Of a stretch of DNA of 64,000 nt, positions 1 through 7,977 are shown piece by piece (positions within the stretch are counted from its first letter, which is position 1; every line of letters starts with the position of its first letter). Made by a program: the position numbers and the translations under genes. A model generated the notes under the pieces. The model worked only from the letters and a program-made list of their open reading frames with translations, was not told the DNA's origin and did no database searches. The stretch comes from JAJRPT01 sp965661945 (GTDB lineage: Bacteria > Bacteroidota > Ignavibacteria > Kapaibacteriales > UBA2268), in NCBI GenBank assembly GCA_965661945.1, contig CBFIFP010000002.1, positions 124,001 to 188,000 on the forward strand, in the 5' to 3' direction.

Positions 1-1
1 T

Positions 2-973
2 AATGAAAATATCAAAACTGAGAATTTTACTAAGTTTATTCCTTATGCTAATTCATTTATTTATATACCGATAGTAGATGATGATAAAAAAATTGGTGGG
101 ATTTGCTTAATTAAAAACAAGAAATATAACTTAGATGAAGATGAGTTAGAAATTTTAAAAGCTTTTTCAGTTAATATTTCCATTGCTTTTCAGAATGTTA
201 GATTGTTAAATGAATCTATTGAGATTGAGAAATATAAAAATGAACTTCAAATTGCTAAAAATATACAAGAAAAATTATTACCTAAAAAGTTAATTGAATT
301 TGATGGGTTTACTATAGATGCAATTTCTATTCAGGCAGATGATGTTGGTGGGGATTTTTATGATTCTGTTAGATTGAGCAATGGAGATGTTTGCTATTTG
401 ATTGGTGATGTTTCGGGAAAGGGAATAGGAGCAGCGATTTTTATGGCTCAGATTAAAGGTATGGTTTTATCCTTAGCATCGAACTGCGATAATGGTAAGG
501 AATTGTTGAGTAAGATTAATTCTTCTTTGTATGGTAACATTGAAAAGAATATGTTCGTAACAATTACTGCTATAACGGTTAGCAACAAATCAAATAAGAT
601 TTCGTATTGTAGAGCCGGACATACTCCGCTTGCTGTTTTGGATAATAAAAACAATGTAGAGTTTATAAAATCTGATGGCTTTGGTATTGGTTTTGTGAAT
701 GAATATTTGTTTAACAAAACTTTAGAAGAGCGACTTTTAGATAAAGAAGATGTGAAAATGATTTTTGGGTTTTCAGATGGATTAAATGAATTAAGAAATT
801 CAGATAATAAAGAGTTTGGTTTTGAAAGTATAAGTTTTGTTTTGAAGAATTTTGAGTATAATTCGGCTAAAGAATTGAATGCTTTAATCTTAGAAAAGGC
901 GAATTTTTATTCAAAATCTGTAAAGCAGTTTGATGATTTGACTTTACTTACTATTTATAAAACAAATATTTAA
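2..973 (+). CDS. GAF-SpoIIE (RsbU-like) PP2C phosphatase, 5' partial
   Basis: The reading frame is open from base 2 with no start in view, so the N-terminus lies outside the window; 323 residues are visible. The first ~65 residues look like the end of a GAF sensor domain (GGICLIKNKKY, then IAFQNVRLL). A short helical linker follows, then a PPM/SpoIIE phosphatase domain with the metal-site motifs DDVGGDFYD, GDVSGKGIGAA and FSDGLNE. Proteins of this family dephosphorylate a STAS-domain anti-anti-sigma factor, releasing a sigma factor or another target in response to a signal sensed upstream. The next two genes encode exactly such a STAS protein and an anti-sigma kinase, so the three probably form one partner-switching operon. 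A TTG at 203 is in frame but lies inside the GAF-like part and is unlikely to be the start. The target of the cascade cannot be read from the window. Confidence 0.88.
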   Translation, partial: NENIKTENFTKFIPYANSFIYIPIVDDDKKIGGICLIKNKKYNLDEDELEILKAFSVNISIAFQNVRLLNESIEIEKYKNELQIAKNIQEKLLPKKLIEFDGFTIDAISIQADDVGGDFYDSVRLSNGDVCYLIGDVSGKGIGAAIFMAQIKGMVLSLASNCDNGKELLSKINSSLYGNIEKNMFVTITAITVSNKSNKISYCRAGHTPLAVLDNKNNVEFIKSDGFGIGFVNEYLFNKTLEERLLDKEDVKMIFGFSDGLNELRNSDNKEFGFESISFVLKNFEYNSAKELNALILEKANFYSKSVKQFDDLTLLTIYKTNI

Positions 974-978
974 AAAAT

Positions 979-1335
979 ATGGATAACAAGAAATTAGATT
1001 TAGAAATTGAGAATCGAGATAATATTTCGATTATATTTTTGAATGGCTTTTTGGACGCAAATACTGCTCCTCAATTGGAAAATGCTATAGATGAGCAGAT
1101 TAATAATAATAAATATAAGATTATTGTAAATTTTGAGGATTTGGACTATATTTCAAGCGCAGGGCTTGGTGTATTTATGTCACAGATTGAGACAATCCGA
1201 GATAATTCTGGAGATTTAAAATTGTGTGGAATGAAAAGCAAGGTTTTTTCTGTTTTTGAATTACTTGGTTTTCCTATGCTTTTTGAGATTTGCGATAGTA
1301 TTGATGAATGTATGAAAAAATTTGAAAATGGCTAA
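979..1335 (+). CDS. STAS-domain anti-anti-sigma factor (RsbV/SpoIIAA-like)
   Basis: A 118-residue protein that is a single STAS domain. The motif DYISSAGLGVF contains the serine phosphorylated by the partner kinase in RsbV/SpoIIAA proteins. It starts five bases after the stop of the phosphatase and overlaps the kinase gene by eight bases, so the three are probably translated together. In the known switch, the unphosphorylated form binds the anti-sigma kinase, and the SpoIIE-type phosphatase upstream resets it. The family call is firm; the regulated sigma factor or process is not shown. Confidence 0.9.
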   Translation: MDNKKLDLEIENRDNISIIFLNGFLDANTAPQLENAIDEQINNNKYKIIVNFEDLDYISSAGLGVFMSQIETIRDNSGDLKLCGMKSKVFSVFELLGFPMLFEICDSIDECMKKFENG

Positions 1336-1756
1336 ATTAATGAATAATATATTATCTGCTTGTGGTGACTACAAAGAATTGGAAGATATAAGAGATTATA
1401 TCAAAGCCAAAGCACAAGAGTTTGGTTTGCAGGAGAGTAAAATTAATAACATTACTCTTGCAGTGGATGAAGCTTGCAGTAATTTAATTCATTACAATAT
1501 AAATTTCGATAAAAATAAAAATTTTTGTATAAATGTTATTTCTGATAATAAAGAATTTTCGGTTTTAATAACGGACTCTGGTAAAGCATTTGACTTAAAT
1601 AAAGTAAAGAGTCCAAATATGGAAAAATATTTTAAAGAGTATAGAAATGGCGGTCTGGGTATTCATATTATCAAAAAAATTGTTGATAAAATTGAATACA
1701 AAGCATCAGATTCTAAATCAGATACAAATTTGTTAAAATTAACTATGTATTTATAA
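1328..1756 (+). CDS. RsbW-type anti-sigma serine kinase (HATPase_c_2)
   Basis: A GHKL-fold kinase of 142 residues. The N-box reads LAVDEACSNLIHYN, the G1 box ITDSGKAFD and the G2 box GGLGIHIIKKIVD, all in the expected order for RsbW/SpoIIAB. The ATG at 1328 is preferred over a TTG at 1322 in the same frame; it overlaps the stop of the STAS gene by eight bases. It would phosphorylate the STAS protein and sequester a sigma factor or other target. No sigma factor gene follows, so the partner is encoded elsewhere. Confidence 0.88.
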   Translation: MAKLMNNILSACGDYKELEDIRDYIKAKAQEFGLQESKINNITLAVDEACSNLIHYNINFDKNKNFCINVISDNKEFSVLITDSGKAFDLNKVKSPNMEKYFKEYRNGGLGIHIIKKIVDKIEYKASDSKSDTNLLKLTMYL

Positions 1757-1956
1757 TATTTTCTCTCCTTGTTAAATGTTTTTTTATTCCATCACAAATT
1801 TTGAGATTGCAATTTAATAGAATAAATTTATTTACCAAAATAAATTGTGATTCTGCTATGTATTTTTATTGCATTTCATTTTACTTTTTGATTAATAGTA
1901 TTTTATTTCTATTTTTGTTTTATTATATTTCTACATTTATAAAATTTAGTGTGATT

Positions 1957-3393
1957 ATGGAACAAGACTTAACTTTAATTGTAAAAAATCTATGGGAATC
2001 AGTTGATAAAATTGTAAATAATTATAAGCAAGAAGTTGAGTTATTAAAAAGTTATAAAGAATATTATAATGACAATTATAATGAAAATGAAGTAGTTAAT
2101 TTCAACACTTACGAATTTATTTCATTTCTACTAGAACAAAACGAGTTACTTAAGTCTGAAAATATAAAGTTAAAAGATGATGTAAATCTTTCATATAATA
2201 AGATTAAAGAATTTGATAGACTATATGAAGATAATGAAAGGTTGAAAACCGAATTAGTTAGGTTTGGCAATGAAAAAATTAATTTAGTTAATCAAATTAA
2301 CGATTTTAAAAAATCTGAAAAAGATATAGAATTTACAAAATTAGAGATTGCTAGAAAAAATAAAGAGCTTAATTCTAAGGTTTCTGAGCTTAATAATTTG
2401 AAAGAAGAAATAGCTTCTAAAGATATGGTTATTTATAAGTTAAATAATAATAAAGATGTTAATTCTAAAGATAATATAGTGTATATTGAGCAGATAAAAC
2501 TTTTAGAAGAAGATAAAGGTATTTTAGTAAAAAAATTAAATAAAAGAGATGAAGAAATTAAAGAGCAAAAGTATATGATTGATGAATTTAATCAGAGATT
2601 ATTGCACTTTAATAAAGAAAAATATAATATGAATAATCAAATTGAGACTTGTAAAGGTACTATTGATGTTTTGAATATAAAGTTAGAAAGACTGGAAGTT
2701 GAAAAAAGTAAGTGCGAGTCAAGGATTAATGAACTCACGGTTTATCAGAAGTTGTGTGAGAAAAATGGTGAAGAAATTGATGAGTTAAATAAAAGATTGA
2801 GTAATTTAGAAGTAGAAAGAGATTCTAATTTATTGCAAATAGATAGATTAGAGAAAGAGATTGAGAGATATGAACTTAGTGAAAGTGAAGTTAACTTAAA
2901 GGATAATGTTGATTATCAAAAATTATCAGAAGAGCGAGAATATTATAAGGATAAATTAAAGAAAGCAGAAATTATTTTGGGTGAGATTAACAGGCAAATG
3001 AATGAAAAAGAGAGATTGATTGAAGAGTTAAAGGGACAGCAGAGTATTTTTCAGAGTGATGCTAATGACAAAGAGATTGCTGCTAAGAATAAAGAGATTA
3101 AAGAATTAGAAAGTAAATTAGAAGAAATTACTAATGGGTTGAAAGACCAAAATGGTAGATTAAGAGATTTGGATGAAATACTTCATGAAAACGAAAATCT
3201 AAAATCAGAATTTCTTGCAGTGAAAAATAATAATAAAAATTTAGAAACTATTGCATTAAGCAGATTGAATGAAATAAAACAACTTCAAATAAAAATTGAT
3301 GAATATTCTTCTAAATATAAATCAATTCAAAAAGATAAGATGATTAAAGAGGTTGATAATCTGATAAAAAGATTAGAAAAATTTGCAGTATAA
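1957..3393 (+). CDS. Long coiled-coil protein upstream of zapA
   Basis: About 478 residues, almost entirely predicted coiled coil: long runs rich in Lys, Glu, Leu and Asn with heptad-like spacing from about residue 60 to the end. There is no signal peptide or membrane segment if translation starts at the ATG at 1957 (MEQDLTLIVKNLWESVDKIV). The frame continues upstream to a TTG at 1801, but that segment has the base composition of AT-rich spacer translated into hydrophobic residues, so the shorter form is preferred. It sits 64 bases before zapA, and a role with ZapA in cell division or chromosome organisation is possible from context alone. I recognise no family. Confidence 0.7.
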   Translation: MEQDLTLIVKNLWESVDKIVNNYKQEVELLKSYKEYYNDNYNENEVVNFNTYEFISFLLEQNELLKSENIKLKDDVNLSYNKIKEFDRLYEDNERLKTELVRFGNEKINLVNQINDFKKSEKDIEFTKLEIARKNKELNSKVSELNNLKEEIASKDMVIYKLNNNKDVNSKDNIVYIEQIKLLEEDKGILVKKLNKRDEEIKEQKYMIDEFNQRLLHFNKEKYNMNNQIETCKGTIDVLNIKLERLEVEKSKCESRINELTVYQKLCEKNGEEIDELNKRLSNLEVERDSNLLQIDRLEKEIERYELSESEVNLKDNVDYQKLSEEREYYKDKLKKAEIILGEINRQMNEKERLIEELKGQQSIFQSDANDKEIAAKNKEIKELESKLEEITNGLKDQNGRLRDLDEILHENENLKSEFLAVKNNNKNLETIALSRLNEIKQLQIKIDEYSSKYKSIQKDKMIKEVDNLIKRLEKFAV

Positions 3394-3457
3394 CTAAATG
3401 TTGTTTAAATTTGCTTTTTGGAAAAGTATTTTTATTAAAATGTGACAACAAAAAATT

Positions 3458-3730
3458 ATGAATTCAGTAAAAGTTAAAATTGGCAATAAAGATTATAATT
3501 TGAATGGTGATAGGGATTTAATACTAAAATCGGCAGAAGAGGTTAACAAGCATTGGAATTTGTTACAATCTTCGTCGAATGGCTTATCAAATGATAATCT
3601 TCCACTTTTAACGGCATTAAATATAGCAGAGTCTAAAATAACAGAGGTTGATTCTCTTAGGAGTGAAATCTCAGTTTTGAAGATGCAACTAATTGAAATG
3701 AACAAAAAGCTGAGTTCTGTATTGAATTAG
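3458..3730 (+). CDS. zapA: Cell division protein ZapA
   Basis: A 90-residue protein matching ZapA in size and layout: an N-terminal beta-rich part (VKVKIGNKDYNLNGD) followed by a helix and a C-terminal coiled coil. ZapA binds FtsZ in the cytoplasm and stabilises protofilament bundles in the Z ring. It lies just upstream of a structured RNA and rny. In Proteobacteria zapA is the usual upstream neighbour of the 6S RNA gene, and here the same order supports calling the RNA. Confidence 0.82.
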   Translation: MNSVKVKIGNKDYNLNGDRDLILKSAEEVNKHWNLLQSSSNGLSNDNLPLLTALNIAESKITEVDSLRSEISVLKMQLIEMNKKLSSVLN

Positions 3731-3783
3731 TTCTGAAAATAATTATAAAAGAAGTAGAAATTTAAAAGCTACTTTCTGTCGTT

Positions 3784-4021
3784 GCCACATCGAAAAAAAA
3801 GAATCGTTACTTTTAATTTAGGGACTTGCTCTCGTATTATTGATAGCGGGCTTCAAATCATTTATTTGATTGCTTTCTTGTTATCCCTTTTAGGAGGTGA
3901 AATATACTCTTTTAATATAACATGTTTTGCCAGAAGATTATAGATATAATGCGGACTGAACCCACTGTGTCGAAATGAGGATTCTTCATTTCCATCTGAG
4001 CGGCAGATTGTGGCTTTTTTT
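3784..4021 (+). ncRNA. ssrS: Probable 6S RNA (ssrS)
   Basis: The 319-base gap between zapA and rny has no credible reading frame but is distinctly more GC-rich and structured than other gaps here. Its ends pair: GCCACA at 3784-3789 with TGTGGC at 4009-4014, the latter followed directly by a run of seven T, as expected for a transcript ending at a Rho-independent terminator. Length (~235 nt) and position after zapA fit 6S RNA, which mimics an open promoter and binds sigma-70 holoenzyme. The central bubble was not modelled, so the family assignment rests on context, size and the closing stem. RNase P RNA, SRP RNA and tmRNA signatures were looked for and not seen. Confidence 0.58.
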
Positions 4022-4049
4022 ATTTAAATTTTAATGAATAAGGAAATAA

Positions 4050-5609
4050 ATGGAAGACTATTCTATTATAGTTGCCATTGTTGTAGCGGTATCGGGTTTT
4101 GCTATTGCATTTTTTATTGGTAAGAAACTTAGTAATGCAAAAATACTTGAAGCGGAGGTGAAAGCAAAGGGTATTATTGTTGATGCTGAGAAAGAAGCTG
4201 AAAATGTTAAGAAGGAAAAACTTAGAGAGGTTAAGGACGAATGGCATCAAAGGAAACAAGAGTTTGAACAGGATACAAATTCTCGAAAAGCAAGAATTGA
4301 TGTTCAAGAAAAGGAAGTCAAAGCAAGAGAAGATGGTATTGAAAAAAAATTGCAGACAATTTTAAATAAGGAGAAACAACTTCATAATTTTGAAATTGAT
4401 TTGCAGAAGAAAGAAGAAGAAGCAACTGCTCATCAGAATCAAGCAAAGCAATTAGTAGATTCTCTAACTAAAAAATTAGAGGAAGTGGCTGGAATAACAA
4501 GGGAAGAAGCTAAAAATAGGTTGATTTCTGAACTTGAAAATGAGGCGAAAAAAGAGGCTTCGAATAGAATAACTAAAATTAAACAAGAAGCAAAAGAAAA
4601 GTCTTTGAGGGAGGCGCAAAATATAGTTGTTGCAGCGATTCAAAGAACGGCTTCCGACCACGCAATGGAATCTACAGTTTCTGTTGTTGACCTTGAATCA
4701 GATGAGATGAAGGGAAGAATCATTGGTAAAGAAGGAAGAAATATTAGAGCATTTGAGTCTGCTACCGGTATTGATTTGATTATTGATGATACTCCTGAAG
4801 CAGTAATTATTTCTGGTTTTGATCCTTTTAGAAGAGAGGTTGCTAAGAAATCTTTAGAGTATCTTATGGTTGATGGGCGGATTCACCCAACTAGAATCGA
4901 AGAAATCGTTGAGAAGGTTAAGAAGGAACTCGAAGACGATATGGTTAGAGTTGGTGAAGAGGTTACATTGGAGTTAGACATCCATAATATGCGTCCTGAA
5001 TTGATGGCATATATTGGAAGAATGAAATATAGAACGTCTTATGGTCAGAATTTATTGAAGCACTCAATAGAAGTTGCAAATCTTGCTGCAATTATGGCTG
5101 GTCAGCTGGGATTAAATATTAAATTTGCTAAAAGAGCAGCTCTATTACATGATATTGGTAAGGTGGCTGATAAGGAGTTAGAGGGACCTCACGCTTTACT
5201 CGGAATGGAAATTGCTAAAAAATATGGCGAACATCCTGTTATAGTTAATGCTATTGGCGCCCACCATGAGGATATCGAAATGGAGACGGCTATTGCTGTT
5301 ATTGTTCAATCATCGGATTCAATAAGCGGAGCTAGACCTGGTGCTAGAAGAGAATCATTAGAAAATTATGTTAAGCGTCTTGAGAATTTGGAGGAAATTG
5401 CAAATTCTTATGACGGCGTTGAAAAAACTTTCTGTATTCAAGCCGGTAGAGAAATTAGGGTAATTGTAGAGCCAGAGATTATTAATGACCAAGCTGCCGA
5501 TGAAATGGCAAATGATATAGCTAAAAGGATTGAAGAGGAAATGGAATATCCTGGTCAGATTAGGGTAACCGTTGTCCGTGAAAAAAGAAGTGTTGGTATA
5601 GCAAAATAA
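4050..5609 (+). CDS. rny: Ribonuclease Y
   Basis: 519 residues with the full RNase Y plan: an N-terminal membrane helix (about residues 5-25, IIVAIVVAVSGFAIAFFIG), a long charged coiled coil to about residue 205, a KH domain with GRIIGKEGRNIRAFE, and an HD domain with LLHDIGKVAD and GAHHEDIE metal ligands. It is a membrane-anchored endoribonuclease that starts turnover of many mRNAs. Length equals the usual ~515-520. A strong terminator follows, so the gene ends its transcription unit. Confidence 0.96.
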   Translation: MEDYSIIVAIVVAVSGFAIAFFIGKKLSNAKILEAEVKAKGIIVDAEKEAENVKKEKLREVKDEWHQRKQEFEQDTNSRKARIDVQEKEVKAREDGIEKKLQTILNKEKQLHNFEIDLQKKEEEATAHQNQAKQLVDSLTKKLEEVAGITREEAKNRLISELENEAKKEASNRITKIKQEAKEKSLREAQNIVVAAIQRTASDHAMESTVSVVDLESDEMKGRIIGKEGRNIRAFESATGIDLIIDDTPEAVIISGFDPFRREVAKKSLEYLMVDGRIHPTRIEEIVEKVKKELEDDMVRVGEEVTLELDIHNMRPELMAYIGRMKYRTSYGQNLLKHSIEVANLAAIMAGQLGLNIKFAKRAALLHDIGKVADKELEGPHALLGMEIAKKYGEHPVIVNAIGAHHEDIEMETAIAVIVQSSDSISGARPGARRESLENYVKRLENLEEIANSYDGVEKTFCIQAGREIRVIVEPEIINDQAADEMANDIAKRIEEEMEYPGQIRVTVVREKRSVGIAK

Positions 5610-5618
5610 GAAATTATA

Positions 5619-5653
5619 AAAGAGGAGTTTTATTAATAGGACTCCTCTTTTTT
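5619..5653 (+). terminator. Rho-independent terminator after rny
   Basis: A perfect 10-bp stem (AAAGAGGAGT at 5619-5628 with ACTCCTCTTT at 5641-5650) around a 12-nt loop, followed by more T. It lies nine bases after the rny stop. Confidence 0.88.
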
Positions 5654-5679
5654 ATTATATTTTAATTTTAAAAATTTAT

Positions 5680-6954
5680 ATGATTATGATTGACAAAAAG
5701 GAAAAATACTTTTTGATTTTTTTTATTTTGTTGATTTATATTTTTAATTCTGGTAGTATTGCCCAGATAGATGTTTATTTTAATTATTACCTACCTTTAG
5801 CAAATTCAATAGTAGATAAATTTTCTTATTCAATTAATGACAACTCTATAGCGTATCCTATGTGGGGTTATAGTATTTTGCTGGTCATTGTTAATATATT
5901 AGGTTCTTATAGTTTTATAGTTGGTTTTCAGTTAATATTATGTTATTTTTCTATTTTATCATTATATAGAACTTTTAATTTGAAGTTTAGTAGATTTCAT
6001 TTAATTTTATTGTTGCCAATAATAAGCTTGTCAACTGTAAAGTGGAATGATGCGATTGTATGTAGTTTGTTGATATTTCACATAGAATATATTTATAAGG
6101 CATATGAATATAAAAAACTTAAATTTTATATAGTTTCCGGTATTTTTTTAGGGTTGATTGTTAATTTTAGGTCAGAATATTGGCTATTAATACCTTTGCA
6201 AATTTTGTTTAGTTTCGGGATTAAAAGTGTAAGGACGAATGTAAGTTTTATCAGACAATGTGTAATATATCTGACTACTTTTTTAATGATTCTGCCGTGG
6301 TCAATTAGGAACAAAATAGAATTTGATACTTTTAAGTTGACTTCATCTAATGGCGCTTCTGTAATGTATATATCTCTTGGGCAGTTACCAAATAACAAAT
6401 GGGGAATAGAAGCTTATGATGAGACTTCTTTTAAATTGGTTAAAAAGTCTGGGGTTAAAGACCCATATTCATTGGAGGGAGAGAAGATTTTAAGGTCAGA
6501 GTTTTTGAATTTGATAAAAAAAGAACCATTAGAATACTTAAAAAAGTGTTTAAATAATGGTCTAAATATATTAATTGGTGGGGTATATACCGGTGAGTAT
6601 GGTAGTTTATTGATACCAAAAAATGAAAGATTAAAAATTGATAAAAAAATAAACTCTAGCAAGGGCTTAGATAAATTTAAAATCATATTAAAACAAGATA
6701 TTGAGGCGAGATATTTAATTCTATTAGAAAAGTTAATATTGATATTGTACAGGATATTATGGTTGTCTTTGATTGCATATTTTATTTATTTGTGTTTTTT
6801 AAGGAAATGGGATAATTTATTAATTGTAGTGTTAATTTTGGTGATTTTTAAAGTTGTAACAGTAGCAGCGATACAATATGAATATAGACATATAAACAGC
6901 ATTTATCCATTTGTTTTAGGGATAGTGTTAAGAAATAGTGTGAAAAAAGTGTAA
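5680..6954 (+). CDS. GT39/PMT-like membrane glycosyltransferase
   Basis: 424 residues with about ten hydrophobic segments. After the first helix comes an acidic loop (AQIDVYFNYY), which is where GT-C enzymes of the PMT/ArnT type carry a catalytic Asp. Near the C-terminus, EYRHINSIYPFVLGI resembles the conserved 'YR..P..P' helix of the family. Such enzymes transfer sugars from polyprenyl-phosphate donors to lipids or proteins on the outer face of the inner membrane. It stands alone between two terminators, so it is monocistronic. Donor and acceptor cannot be told; a generic GT-C or O-antigen-ligase-like protein is the main alternative. Confidence 0.6.
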   Translation: MIMIDKKEKYFLIFFILLIYIFNSGSIAQIDVYFNYYLPLANSIVDKFSYSINDNSIAYPMWGYSILLVIVNILGSYSFIVGFQLILCYFSILSLYRTFNLKFSRFHLILLLPIISLSTVKWNDAIVCSLLIFHIEYIYKAYEYKKLKFYIVSGIFLGLIVNFRSEYWLLIPLQILFSFGIKSVRTNVSFIRQCVIYLTTFLMILPWSIRNKIEFDTFKLTSSNGASVMYISLGQLPNNKWGIEAYDETSFKLVKKSGVKDPYSLEGEKILRSEFLNLIKKEPLEYLKKCLNNGLNILIGGVYTGEYGSLLIPKNERLKIDKKINSSKGLDKFKIILKQDIEARYLILLEKLILILYRILWLSLIAYFIYLCFLRKWDNLLIVVLILVIFKVVTVAAIQYEYRHINSIYPFVLGIVLRNSVKKV

Positions 6955-6956
6955 AT

Positions 6957-6980
6957 GTGTCAAGTATGCTTGACACTTTT
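6957..6980 (+). terminator. Rho-independent terminator after the GT39-like gene
   Basis: An 8-bp perfect stem, GTGTCAAG (6957-6964) with CTTGACAC (6969-6976), a TATG loop and then TTTT. It starts three bases after the stop codon. Confidence 0.82.
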
Positions 6981-7066
6981 ATTGATAAGTGTTTAAAAAA
7001 TAGTAAAAAAGTATCAAAATAGATAAAAATAGTAAAGTATCAATTTTATATTATAGAATTATGCCG

Positions 7067-7074
7067 TATATTTG
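7067..7074 (+). promoter_or_regulatory. Possible TAnnTTTG -7 promoter box
   Basis: TATATTTG matches the Bacteroidota -7 consensus TAnnTTTG and lies about 75 bases upstream of the TPR gene, in a 195-base gap after a terminator. The -33 match is poor (TTTA about 18 bases upstream), so this is only a candidate. Confidence 0.35.
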
Positions 7075-7149
7075 TAACTTGATTATAGTACAAAATCAAA
7101 AAAGTGTTACAAATTTTGTTAAATTAAAAATTTAGTTAAGTCTAATAAT

Positions 7150-7872
7150 ATGAATAAAGAAAACGAATCAATAGAAGAATACGAAGAACAAATCGAAGAG
7201 ATTTACGAGGATGATAGTGCCATTGGGCAAATAAAAAAGTATGGAACAATAGTTGTTGTTGTGTTAGTTATTCTTGCAATTGTAATATTTTCATATAATT
7301 ATATGAATGTACAAAGTGAAATTAAAAATGCTGAAGCAAGTAAATACTTAGCAAGAGTAGTTCCTTTGATGGCACAAGGTGATTATAAGAAGGCATTAAA
7401 TGGCGATCCAAACATTATGATTGAGAATAAATCGCTAATTGGATTTAAAGAAATAGCAAGTGTTTACAGTGATACTGATGCTGGTAAATTAGCATCATTT
7501 TATGCTGGAAAGGCTCTGATAATGGAAAATAATTTTGAAGAAGCTAAATCACATTTTGAAAAGTCATTATCTGTAGAATCTAATGAGATTAAAGTTGGTT
7601 CTTACAATGGCTTAGGCGCATGTTTGGAGCAAGAAGGAAATTATGCGGAAGCTTCAAAAAATTATGAAAATGCTAGTGGATTAGTAGAGCAAACAGAAAT
7701 GAAATCAAGATATTTATACTTTTCAGGATTGACTGCAGAAAAAGCAGGAAATAATGAAAGAGCAAAAACTTTATATGATAAAGTTGTAAAGCTAAATATT
7801 GAAAATGCTTACTCAGAATTTGGTGGCTTATCTAGTGCAGGGCTAAATCGTCTTGGCACGAAAATTGATTAA
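7150..7872 (+). CDS. Membrane-anchored TPR protein
   Basis: 240 residues: an acidic cytoplasmic N-terminus (~30 residues), one membrane helix at about residues 33-51 (TIVVVVLVILAIVIFSYNY), then a periplasmic part with three to four tetratricopeptide repeats from about residue 110 (AKSHFEKSLSVE, EASKNYENASG, RAKTLYDKVVKL). The topology resembles YfgM, a SecYEG-associated chaperone partner, but that is only similarity of layout. It immediately precedes a block of large exported proteins, which would suit a helper role in export; that is inference. Confidence 0.7.
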   Translation: MNKENESIEEYEEQIEEIYEDDSAIGQIKKYGTIVVVVLVILAIVIFSYNYMNVQSEIKNAEASKYLARVVPLMAQGDYKKALNGDPNIMIENKSLIGFKEIASVYSDTDAGKLASFYAGKALIMENNFEEAKSHFEKSLSVESNEIKVGSYNGLGACLEQEGNYAEASKNYENASGLVEQTEMKSRYLYFSGLTAEKAGNNERAKTLYDKVVKLNIENAYSEFGGLSSAGLNRLGTKID

Positions 7873-7977
7873 ATATACTTACACAATAAAGTGTGAAGTA
7901 TTAAAAGGTATTTAAAAGTGAACATGAAAAAGAATAAAAATAATTTTTTAACTAAATATAGTATTTCGGAGGTTTTT

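Noticed and set aside
1801..1956. N-terminal extension of the coiled-coil protein with a hydrophobic stretch
   Set aside because: TTG start, no ribosome site, and AT-rich spacer composition; the ATG at 1957 begins typical coding sequence.
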